This document shows positions 34,370-41,903 of a DNA stretch of 64,000 nt, in pieces. Location of the stretch: assembly GCA_050908895.1 (NCBI GenBank), contig CP171222.1:682001-746000 (forward strand), written 5' to 3'. The first letter of the stretch is position 1. Each line of letters starts with the position of its first letter. The notes under the pieces are model-generated. The model did not search any database, had not been told where the DNA came from, and worked only from the letters and a program-made list of their open reading frames with translations. The position numbers and the translations under genes are program-made. Origin of the DNA: S5-A14a sp050908895. GTDB taxonomy: Bacteria; Bacillota; Clostridia; Peptostreptococcales; Anaerovoracaceae.

Positions 34370-35131
34370 TTAGTTTGCTGTCCAGCCACCATCGATAGGA
34401 ATAGCAGTACCTGTAATGGACTCAGCAGAATCTGAACAAAGGAAAAGGACCATATCTGAAATAACCTTTGGATCAAGCATTTTCTTAACGGCTGCTTTTT
34501 GAAGCATAATATTAGCAATTACATCCTGTTCTGATATTCCGTGAGTTTTCGCTTGGTCCGCAATCTGCCCGTCTACCAAAGGAGTTCTAACATACGCAGG
34601 ACAAACTGCATTTGCAGTTATTCCGCAGGAACCGCCTTCCATTGCAGTAGTTTTTGTTAACCCTACAAGACCGTGCTTTGCAGATACATAAGCAGATTTA
34701 TATTCCGAAGCGACAAGTCCATGAATTGATGCCATATTGACGATTCGCCCCCAATTTTGAGATTCCATGTATTTCCAACAGTATTTTGTTAATAAGAATG
34801 GTGCTGTAAGCATTAGATCAATAATGAATTTCCACTTGTCTTCAGGGAATTCAGCAATAGGTGCAACGTTTTGTATACCCGCAACGTTAGCTAGAATATT
34901 TACACTGCCAAATTCTTTAACAGTAGCTTCAACTAACTCCTTACATGAAGTTTCTTTGCTTAGGTCTGCAACAAAATATTTCGCTCCAATTTCATTTGCT
35001 GCTTCACGTAGTTTTTCTTCTTGAACATCTGCCATCATTACGCTCACACCTGCTTCTGATAATCCCTTTGCAACAGCAAAGCCAATACCGCTTGCAGCAC
35101 CTGTCACAATCGCAATTTTCTTTCTTGTCAT
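34370..35131 (-). CDS. 3-hydroxybutyrate dehydrogenase-like SDR
   Basis: A 253-residue short-chain dehydrogenase. The NAD site is TGAASGIG, followed by NVAG, catalytic Ser in MASIHG, YxxxK in YVSAKHG, and the C-terminal GTAIPIDGGWTAN. The motifs SIHGLVAS and CPAYVRTPLVDGQI are those of D-3-hydroxybutyrate dehydrogenases, which oxidise D-3-hydroxybutyrate to acetoacetate. First gene of a minus-strand operon; AAAGGAA precedes the ATG at 35131, about 130 bp after the predicted sigma-54 start. Confidence 0.85.
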   Translation of the reverse strand: MTRKKIAIVTGAASGIGFAVAKGLSEAGVSVMMADVQEEKLREAANEIGAKYFVADLSKETSCKELVEATVKEFGSVNILANVAGIQNVAPIAEFPEDKWKFIIDLMLTAPFLLTKYCWKYMESQNWGRIVNMASIHGLVASEYKSAYVSAKHGLVGLTKTTAMEGGSCGITANAVCPAYVRTPLVDGQIADQAKTHGISEQDVIANIMLQKAAVKKMLDPKVISDMVLFLCSDSAESITGTAIPIDGGWTAN

Positions 35132-35270
35132 AGTTTTTTCCTTTCAGTAATAAATAGAATAAAATAATTGATATATCCTTTTAGTTTATAAAAAGTAATA
35201 GCATATATGCCGTTAAATCTGATCTAAGATAAAATATTGTCAGAATTATTTTGTGCACAGCATATAGTTC

Positions 35271-35286
35271 AGCAACTTGTGTGCCA
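35271..35286 (-). promoter_or_regulatory. Sigma-54 (-24/-12) promoter of the hydroxybutyrate-type operon
   Basis: Minus strand: TGGCACA, CAAG, TTGCT, with the required 10-base spacing between GG and GC. The predicted start is near 35261. No sigma-70-type pair of comparable quality was seen. Confidence 0.85.
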
Positions 35287-35390
35287 TTAATTTTAAATTA
35301 AAAAAAACAATTGAAATTTGAAGACTTGGTAAGATATTAAATTACAGCTTAGCTGGATAATAATAAAGAATGAGGCTATATCATTGAACG

Positions 35391-35445
35391 CATGTAAGGA
35401 AAATCGAACACATGTGTTAAAAAGTTGATTTACATGTAAGGAAAA
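35391..35445. promoter_or_regulatory. Three helically phased CATGT elements, candidate activator sites
   Basis: CATGTAAGGAAAA occurs at 35391-35403 and again at 35433-35445 (42 bp apart, four helical turns). Between them lies a perfect palindrome AACACATGTGTT (35407-35418). CATGT cores are spaced 20 and 22 bp. The cluster is 105-160 bp upstream of the -24 element, where a sigma-54 activator is expected to bind. In the rest of the 605-bp gap (35132-35736) I see only the bdhA leader and the two promoters. Confidence 0.55.
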
Positions 35446-35614
35446 CTACACAGTTTTAGGGCGATATCTTTCGTGTATTATCTGATACAGCTAGAAATTG
35501 GAGCTTTAACTTAATGTGTGTTCAGAAAATATTACATCAGAAAAATATATAGAATAATGATTTTGCGAATCATAATTAAAATTAATATGAAAAAATAATT
35601 CGAAGCGAAATATG

Positions 35615-35644
35615 TTGACACAGGCTAACTTAGTGTGATATCAT
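35615..35644 (+). promoter_or_regulatory. Promoter of the FMN-binding protein gene
   Basis: Perfect TTGACA, 18-bp spacer, TATCAT with an extended TG (TGATATCAT). The expected start is near 35651. Confidence 0.65.
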
Positions 35645-35654
35645 GCTTCCGATA

Positions 35655-35670
35655 GTTAGTATACACTAAC
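35655..35670. promoter_or_regulatory. Operator-like palindrome downstream of the FMN-protein promoter
   Basis: GTTAGT-ATAC-ACTAAC is a perfect 6-bp inverted repeat starting a few bases after the predicted transcription start. A similar CTAA-C-TTAG element lies in the spacer between -35 and -10. Position fits a repressor site. Confidence 0.45.
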
Positions 35671-35736
35671 TGAATGCAATTTTTAAACAAATATTTAAAG
35701 ATAATATTTAGATCATATACAAGATAGGGAGGATCA

Positions 35737-37533
35737 ATGACAGGAAGACAAAAGGTAGCAATAGGAATCATCTGCACTTTGTTGACAGGGGCAATAATTG
35801 TGATGGTTCAACAACATTTTATTAATAATAAATCAGTGCCGGAAAGCAAAACAGAAAAGAAGATAAAAAATATTAAAGAAAAAGATATTTCCAGACTTAA
35901 AGATGGAGAATATACAGGTGAAGCTAATGGCTATGGCGGGATAATTAAAGTAAATGTTACTATTAAGAATGGAAAAATCGCTAAAGTTGATGTAATATCT
36001 CATAACGAGACTCCGGAATATTTTAAAGCAGCTAAAAAAATTATAGACAATATGATTGCAAAAAATTCCTTTGACGTGGATAGTGTATCCGGTGCAACTA
36101 TTTCATCTAATGCGTTGAAAGAGGCTGTTGCAGATGCACTTTCAAAAGCAGGATTAAAAAATACAGTTTCAAAATTAAAAAATACAAAGAAAAATGGTCT
36201 TACAGCAAAGAATATAAGGGTAAGTGCTCAGAGCTTAAGAGGTAGCTTTGCTGTACCTATTCAAGGCTTAAAAGATGGAGACTATACAGGGTCCGCAAGT
36301 GGATGGAGTATACTTCAAAACGGCGGCAATATACCTATTACAGTTGTAGTTCATGTTAGGGGAGGTGTGATTGCATCCATAGACGTAAGTGGAGCGGGGG
36401 AAACTCCAAGTTTTATGGCTATGGCTAAAGGAGTAATTCCTCAAATAATTAGAGGCGGAAAAGTAGACACGATAACCAATGCTACCTTCTCAAGTCGTGG
36501 AATAATTAATGCTGTTAATATTGCATTAAGTAAAGCAGCAAAAAACTCTTCTAGTGGCACTGTCTCAACCGTTCAGGTGAATGATGAATCTAATGGACGT
36601 GGTTCAGATAATCATCAAACTGATAGCACATCAAAACCTGGAAATGATACTGTCAATGGAGATAACACTAATAATACTAATAAAACATATATAAATTTAG
36701 ATATTATTAAAGGTATTAAAGATGGAGATTATAGGGGCTCTGCAAGTGGGTGGAACATCATAGAGAACAAGGGTAATATCCCAGTTTCGGTAGTGGTTCA
36801 CGTGCGAGGAGGAAAATTTTCAGGGATAGATGTAAGTGCCCCGGGAGAGACTCCGGAATTTTTGGCTTTAGCAAAAAAAGTAATTCCCAATATAATGGCC
36901 GGTGGACAAGTTGATACTGTAACCGGCGCTACTTTCTCAAGCCTCGGAATAATAGATGCCGTGAATAAGGCTATTGAAGTTGCCTTGAAGAATGATAAGG
37001 ATGTTGTTCAACCAAATTCTCCTTCTAAGCCTAAGAAAAATCATAATGAAACCGGAGAAGAAAAAGATAAAAACACCGGAAGATTGGACAGTTCAAAAAT
37101 TATCTTCAATGAAAATACAAAGTTAAAACCAGGTTCATATAGGGGAGTAGCAACTAGAGGACTATATTACAATGATCCTAAACGAGGAGGCGCTAATGAG
37201 GTTACCGTTGTAATAGGGGATGATGGGAAAATTAAGAAAATTACATCCCTTGTTTTTCGAGATGACATAGGTAATTTTACTTTGCCTGCATCAGTAACAT
37301 ATCCTATAATTCGTGACAGAATGTTTAAGATGCTCGAGCATAAATCAATTAAAGAAACCCTTGAAATGGATAAAATTCTCACAAAAAAAATAGACGAAAA
37401 TAAGTCCGGCAAAGATAGTAAATTACCAAAAGACTATGACACTTTAACCGGAGCAACGGAGACTTGCAGTGGACATATATCTGCTGTAATAGATGCTTTG
37501 AGGAAATCTGCTCAAGCATATTCAGATAAATAA
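35737..37533 (+). CDS. Surface protein with four FMN-binding (flavinylation) domains
   Basis: A 598-residue protein with one N-terminal membrane helix (about 8-29) and four FMN-binding repeats outside. FMN attaches covalently to a Thr in (D)xx(S/T)GAT: SGAT with T121, TNAT with T250, TGAT with T399 and TGAT with T574. The second repeat has Asn248 in place of Gly. Repeats 2 and 3 are near-duplicates (DGDY-GSASGW, VVVHVRGG). A Ser/Asn/Asp-rich linker (about 270-320) separates them. Such multi-flavin proteins carry electrons outside the membrane. ApbE, which attaches FMN, is not in the window. GGGAGG precedes ATG 35737. The ferric-reductase-like gene follows. Confidence 0.87.
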   Translation: MTGRQKVAIGIICTLLTGAIIVMVQQHFINNKSVPESKTEKKIKNIKEKDISRLKDGEYTGEANGYGGIIKVNVTIKNGKIAKVDVISHNETPEYFKAAKKIIDNMIAKNSFDVDSVSGATISSNALKEAVADALSKAGLKNTVSKLKNTKKNGLTAKNIRVSAQSLRGSFAVPIQGLKDGDYTGSASGWSILQNGGNIPITVVVHVRGGVIASIDVSGAGETPSFMAMAKGVIPQIIRGGKVDTITNATFSSRGIINAVNIALSKAAKNSSSGTVSTVQVNDESNGRGSDNHQTDSTSKPGNDTVNGDNTNNTNKTYINLDIIKGIKDGDYRGSASGWNIIENKGNIPVSVVVHVRGGKFSGIDVSAPGETPEFLALAKKVIPNIMAGGQVDTVTGATFSSLGIIDAVNKAIEVALKNDKDVVQPNSPSKPKKNHNETGEEKDKNTGRLDSSKIIFNENTKLKPGSYRGVATRGLYYNDPKRGGANEVTVVIGDDGKIKKITSLVFRDDIGNFTLPASVTYPIIRDRMFKMLEHKSIKETLEMDKILTKKIDENKSGKDSKLPKDYDTLTGATETCSGHISAVIDALRKSAQAYSDK

Positions 37534-37611
37534 AATTGCGTAAAGGATAACACCTACACGCATACAAGATACGATGGCAATAATTGAATTTAAAAGAAAG
37601 GAATTGAAGTT

Positions 37612-38301
37612 TTGAAGTTAATTTTGGGATTACTATATGCATTAGGGTTTTACAGCTTATTTGCAAAAACAATAAAAAAGCATCCTATAGTCTTTTATCT
37701 AGGTACTTATTTTTGGATTGTTCTAGTAATAATGTATTATATTATGGATTTTGATAAATCTATGCCGGGTTGGTTTACCAGTTACTTTATGGATATCTTT
37801 CAAAGAGGAGTTTTCTCCACAACAACCTTTGTTATAGTTATGATGGTTGGCGTCTTTATAAAACCCAATAAATGGAGCAAGTCTATGATGAGTATAAGGG
37901 GCGAAATTTCTATTATGGGCAGTATATTTGTAATATGTCACAATGTTTTGTACGGAATAATATATTTCCCGGCACTATTTAAAAGCCCGGAACTTATGAC
38001 TATTCAAAATAAAATAGCTGCAATTTTAACTTTAATTTTGTTACTATTACTTATTCCACTCTTTGTTACTTCTTTTAAGTCTGTTAGAAGGAAGATGAAT
38101 GCAAAAAAATGGAAGAAACTACAGAGGTTAGCATATCCATTTTTTATGATAATATATGTTCATGTAATGGTTCTTTACTCTGCAAATCCATCTGCACATA
38201 TGTTAGACATAGTCCTATATTCAGTAGTGTTCCTAGGATATGCTGCCTTAAGAATTAGAAAAGCTATAATTAAAAACAGTGAAAGAAAAATTTTAAATTA
38301 A
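37612..38301 (+). CDS. Ferric-reductase-like transmembrane protein
   Basis: A 229-residue protein with six to seven membrane helices and paired histidines in helices typical of heme-binding ferric-reductase-like/MsrQ domains (ICHNVLYG near 103-106; IIYVHVMVLY near 180). It has no cytoplasmic FAD/NAD domain, so it would pass electrons from the membrane to a partner such as the flavinylated protein encoded 78 bp upstream. The start is probably TTG 37612 with AAAGGA upstream. A bidirectional terminator follows. Confidence 0.75.
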   Translation: MKLILGLLYALGFYSLFAKTIKKHPIVFYLGTYFWIVLVIMYYIMDFDKSMPGWFTSYFMDIFQRGVFSTTTFVIVMMVGVFIKPNKWSKSMMSIRGEISIMGSIFVICHNVLYGIIYFPALFKSPELMTIQNKIAAILTLILLLLLIPLFVTSFKSVRRKMNAKKWKKLQRLAYPFFMIIYVHVMVLYSANPSAHMLDIVLYSVVFLGYAALRIRKAIIKNSERKILN

Positions 38302-38326
38302 TATAACTGAAGATAAGGTTAAAAGA

Positions 38327-38373
38327 AAAAGGGAGTGTGTCAAAATACCATTATTTTTGACATACTCCCTTTT
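38327..38373. terminator. Bidirectional terminator between convergent genes
   Basis: AAAGGGAGTGTGTCAAAA and TTTTGACATACTCCCTTT form a long stem with one mismatch. A-rich and T-rich flanks serve both strands. Confidence 0.8.
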
Positions 38374-38430
38374 GTACTAAACGAAATACTATGTGGCTTT
38401 TATAAAAGTTATGATTTTGTAAAAATTTTG

Positions 38431-39747
38431 TTATAGTTCATTATTATTGTATTTTTCGTATGCCATCATATCGAAAAATCCTGTGCCACTTAAACAAAAA
38501 ACAATTACAGGGCCATCACCATCGGAAGCAGGATATTTTGCTGCCTCTTTTAAGACTGCCTTGATAGCATGTCCACTTTCCGGAGCTGGTAAGATTCCCT
38601 CACATCTAGCAAAAATTGTGTTTGCTTCAAATACTTCATGCTGATCATATGCTCTTGCCTCTATAAGACCTTGATTGTAAATTTCGGATATAATTGGGCT
38701 CATTCCGTGATATCTAAGACCTCCGGCATGATTTGAAGGAGGTATAAAATCATAACCTAATGTATACATCTTGGCTAAAGGAGTAACTTTACCCGTATCA
38801 CAGTAATCGTATTTATATTCTCCTTTAGACAGAGAAGGGCAGGATGATGACTCCGCAGCAATAAACTTATAGCTCTCTTCTCCACGAAGTTGTTTGCCTA
38901 AAAATGGTGCCATAAGACCGCCGATATTTGAGCCTCCACCCGCACATCCTACGATTATGTCAGGAGTGATCCCTATTTTCTCTAGCGCGGCTTGTGTTTC
39001 TAAACCTATAATGGTCTGATGAAGCATTACCTGATTTAAGACACTGCCAAGAACATATTTTGCTTTTGGCTTGCTTACAGCAGCTTCTACAGCCTCGGCT
39101 ATGGCAACACCTAAGCTACCGGGGGTATCAGGGAGTTTTTCGATTAGATCCCTTCCTATTTTTGTAGTAGAGGATGGAGATGAAACAACTGAGGCCCCAT
39201 ATGTCTTCATTATTTCTCTACGAAAGGGTTTTTGCATGTAGCTGGATTTAACCATATAAACTGTTAAATCAATTCCCATCTGAATACAGCTCATGGAGAG
39301 GGCGGTTCCCCATTGACCGGCTCCGGTTTCTGTTGTAAGGGAAGTTAGACCCTCCTCCTTTGCATAGAATGCCTGAGGAATAGATGAGTTTAGCTTATGA
39401 CTACCGCTTGTGTTATTACCTTCAAATTTATAGAAAATTTTTGCACCTGTGTTTATTGCTTCTTCCAGTTCTTTTGCTCGGATAAGAGGCGCTGGCCTAT
39501 ATGCAGCATACATTTTTCTAACTTGTTCGGGAATCTGGATATACTGTGTATCTTCATCTAGTTCCTGTTTTGCGCCCTCGTGTGTAAAAATCGTGGATAA
39601 TTCCTCCAAAGTTACAGGATTCATTGTTTCAGGATTTAGGAGAGGGGCAGGTTTGACTTTCATATCTGAGCGAAGATTGTACCATGTCTTTGGTAATTCT
39701 GATTCATCTAGGTATATTTTTTTTGGTAGGGTATTTAAGTCTTTCAT
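38431..39747 (-). CDS. trpB2: TrpB2-type tryptophan synthase beta-like PLP enzyme
   Basis: A 438-residue PLP enzyme of the TrpB2 branch. The PLP lysine lies in GNNTSGSHKLN, with ETGAGQWG and the glycine-rich GCAGGGSNIGG. TrpB2 makes tryptophan from indole and serine without TrpA; some members use other substrates. No trpA or other trp gene adjoins it, so it may salvage indole. AAGGAG precedes the ATG at 39747. A T-box with a tryptophan specifier directly upstream strongly supports a tryptophan role. Confidence 0.9.
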   Translation of the reverse strand: MKDLNTLPKKIYLDESELPKTWYNLRSDMKVKPAPLLNPETMNPVTLEELSTIFTHEGAKQELDEDTQYIQIPEQVRKMYAAYRPAPLIRAKELEEAINTGAKIFYKFEGNNTSGSHKLNSSIPQAFYAKEEGLTSLTTETGAGQWGTALSMSCIQMGIDLTVYMVKSSYMQKPFRREIMKTYGASVVSSPSSTTKIGRDLIEKLPDTPGSLGVAIAEAVEAAVSKPKAKYVLGSVLNQVMLHQTIIGLETQAALEKIGITPDIIVGCAGGGSNIGGLMAPFLGKQLRGEESYKFIAAESSSCPSLSKGEYKYDYCDTGKVTPLAKMYTLGYDFIPPSNHAGGLRYHGMSPIISEIYNQGLIEARAYDQHEVFEANTIFARCEGILPAPESGHAIKAVLKEAAKYPASDGDGPVIVFCLSGTGFFDMMAYEKYNNNEL

Positions 39748-39829
39748 ATTAGTTTCTCCTTATACAACAAAATATTTCTCTTCGATGGAATAACTGTTCC
39801 CAAGGACGGTTGTTTTGTAAAAATAAAAA

Positions 39830-40155
39830 ACTCCTGTCCCAACAGCTTGCTGGGACAGGAGTGTAAGTTCTCCTGCGTTGCCACCCGGCTTAGCATGTCA
39901 TTACGACATACTCACTCTAGCACGTGCCATCACACGCTGATTTCTGTAACGTAGAATCAACTCGTCGCACCTACTTCTAAACTGAATGTCATATAAATAC
40001 TAAATATATTTATACAAGGCTAAGTGATTTAAGTTTAGTTTCAGATTGCCCTCGGAAGTCCATTCCCCTTAGACTTTCATATCACATCCCACCATACGTG
40101 ACTCTCTTAATGAAAGTTGATTAAAGGTACTATTCTTCTTCAACAGTTTATAGAT
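39830..40155 (-). promoter_or_regulatory. Tryptophan T-box riboswitch with terminator
   Basis: On the minus strand: a Stem I pattern AGAGAGTCACGTATGGTGGG (40094-40113); a specifier loop GGAA-UGG-ACUUCC with UGG (Trp) at 40060-40062; the T-box CCGGGTGGCAACGCAGGA at 39871-39888; and a 12-bp terminator stem ACTCCTGTCCCA/TGGGACAGGAGT (39830-39862) followed by a T-run. The UGGC of the T-box pairs with a GCCA tRNA end, as expected for tRNA-Trp with discriminator G. Uncharged tRNA-Trp should stabilise the antiterminator and turn on trpB2. Confidence 0.92.
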
Positions 40156-40184
40156 ATAATAGACCAAATTTTGGGGCCTGTCAA
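40156..40184 (-). promoter_or_regulatory. Promoter of the T-box/trpB2 transcript
   Basis: Minus strand: perfect TTGACA (40179-40184), 17-bp spacer, TATTAT (40156-40161). Confidence 0.8.
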
Positions 40185-40286
40185 CAATATATTCTCAAAA
40201 AATATAGAAACTAACCTAATAATATGAAAAAATTGAAAGGTAATTGATTAGAATAAGAATCTAGTATTGAAATGAATATATATAAA

Positions 40287-41003
40287 CTAATGACCCAAAG
40301 GTGTTTTGTGGAGATAAGGTCTTTCAACGGTACGGTCAGCAATAAAAAGTCTTATAAAGGCATAAATTAGAAATGGAAGCGCGCCCCACAAAGCATGAAC
40401 ATCTAAGAATTTACACATTATGGTAGAAATAATAGCTCCCATAAGGAACGTTCCGAGCATGCTCAAATGTTTTTTCCATCTTATAGATGCATTTTTATCT
40501 TTGTCTCTAAGGCTTTTTACTATATTTGAACCCACCTGTCTTACATGATTAGTTATAAAGGTAGTGGACATGGGGATGCCTTGACTTGCCCTGAAAGTAT
40601 TAAATTGCATAGCACATATAAAGTTTAAAGAGATTTGACAAATCTGATCAGGAGCGGATTTTGGAAGTGCAGCAAGAAAGGCAATAACTAAAATCTCGAT
40701 ACCAACTAAAATTGTATCCCATCTCAAAAATTTAAATTTTTTTACTTTTTTTGCTAATATTTCGGATATTACAGTCCCTAGTAGATATGCAATTAAAGAT
40801 GTAATTAAATAAAGGGTTTTCATCCACTGTCCATTGCCTAAAGCCATTCCAAGAAGTACTATATTCGCTGTCTGTGCATTACAGAAAATACCGCCACGGA
40901 CTGAATACGTGTAAGCCCCATAGAATCCTCCAACAAAAATTAATGTAATAAAAATCCAGTGCTTTTCACATTCGAGATAGAACTTTTTATCATTGCAATT
41001 CAT
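40287..41003 (-). CDS. DUF1275 (YoaK) family membrane protein
   Basis: A 238-residue protein with six predicted membrane helices. Family motifs seen are FVGGFYGAYTYSVRGGIFCNAQTANIV, shortened here to its core GGIFCNAQTAN, and MSTTFITNHVRQ. The function of DUF1275 is not established. AAAGGTTGGTG lies before the ATG at 41003. It ends upstream of the trpB2 promoter and is probably transcribed separately. Confidence 0.88.
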   Translation of the reverse strand: MNCNDKKFYLECEKHWIFITLIFVGGFYGAYTYSVRGGIFCNAQTANIVLLGMALGNGQWMKTLYLITSLIAYLLGTVISEILAKKVKKFKFLRWDTILVGIEILVIAFLAALPKSAPDQICQISLNFICAMQFNTFRASQGIPMSTTFITNHVRQVGSNIVKSLRDKDKNASIRWKKHLSMLGTFLMGAIISTIMCKFLDVHALWGALPFLIYAFIRLFIADRTVERPYLHKTPLGH

Positions 41004-41139
41004 CTTAAAAACTTCACCAACCTTTAAAAATATATTTTACGTTTATCTAGAATTAATTGTAACACAGATATATAGTAATTTTAAATCAAAATATCCAATT
41101 ATAAAATCACCCTTGAAAATTTTATTACTTAAAGTAAAA

Positions 41140-41145
41140 TATAAT
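41140..41145 (+). promoter_or_regulatory. -10 element of the thiT transcript
   Basis: Perfect TATAAT 16 bp before the riboswitch. A TTGAAA lies 21 bp upstream, longer than the usual spacer. Confidence 0.5.
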
Positions 41146-41160
41146 ATAACAAAGAGAAAA

Positions 41161-41244
41161 ACGGGGGAGCTTTTTGCTGAGAGGGAATAATTTGACCTTA
41201 TTCCGACCCTTGAACTGATTCGGATAATGCCGACGTAGTGAGTT
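41161..41244 (+). promoter_or_regulatory. TPP riboswitch (THI element)
   Basis: The conserved THI-box segments are present in order: GGGGAGC, GCTGAGAGGG, GACCCTTGAACTGATTCGG and ATAATGCCGACGTAGTG. It binds thiamine pyrophosphate and lies 82 bp upstream of thiT, which it should repress when thiamine is abundant. Confidence 0.96.
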
Positions 41245-41325
41245 TAATATAAGCATGTATGATTTCTCATTTTTCTTTTTAGTATATTGCTGACTTATTA
41301 TTAAATTTATAGGAGGAATTATAAT

Positions 41326-41853
41326 ATGGATAGGAGAAAACTTAATGTTCTGGTAGAGGGTGGGATTATGGTTGCAATGGCCACAATTCTTAGCTATCTA
41401 AAAGTTTATGAAATGCCGCAGGGAGGATCAATAACAGCTGTGAGCATGCTCCCAATTATTTTGTATGCCACGAGATGGGGTGCCAAAGATGGTCTTATTG
41501 CAGCAATGGTTTATGGACTGCTCCAGTATTTATTGCAAGGAGGATTTTCAATTAGTCCATGGTCGTTTTTATTAGACTATCTTTTGTCATTTGGTGTTCT
41601 AGGTTTGGCCGGATTCTTTTACGGAAGTAAGAATAAAGCGATTATTGGAGCTGTTGTCGGCATTATAGCTAGATTTATATTGCTTGTTTTATCCGGCATT
41701 CTTCTATGGGCAGCGTATGCACCGAAAGGAGTTAGTCCTCTAAAGTATTCAATAATTTATAATGGAAGTTACATGCTTCCAGAGCTGGTTATTACAGTAA
41801 TTGTTCTATATTTAATCTATCCGCAGGTGGATAAATTCTTCAAAAGAAAATAA
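41326..41853 (+). CDS. thiT: Energy-coupled thiamine transporter ThiT
   Basis: A 175-residue ECF S-component with six helices. The thiamine-site segment GGSITAVSMLPIILYATRWG and PWSFLLDYLLSFGVLG are typical of ThiT. It needs the shared EcfA/A'/T module encoded elsewhere. AGGAGG precedes ATG 41326. Control by the upstream TPP riboswitch confirms the substrate. Confidence 0.96.
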   Translation: MDRRKLNVLVEGGIMVAMATILSYLKVYEMPQGGSITAVSMLPIILYATRWGAKDGLIAAMVYGLLQYLLQGGFSISPWSFLLDYLLSFGVLGLAGFFYGSKNKAIIGAVVGIIARFILLVLSGILLWAAYAPKGVSPLKYSIIYNGSYMLPELVITVIVLYLIYPQVDKFFKRK

Positions 41854-41903
41854 ATTCCAATTTAAGTAATAGATGATGGGCCACTTGTTTTATGGAGGTG
41901 CTT

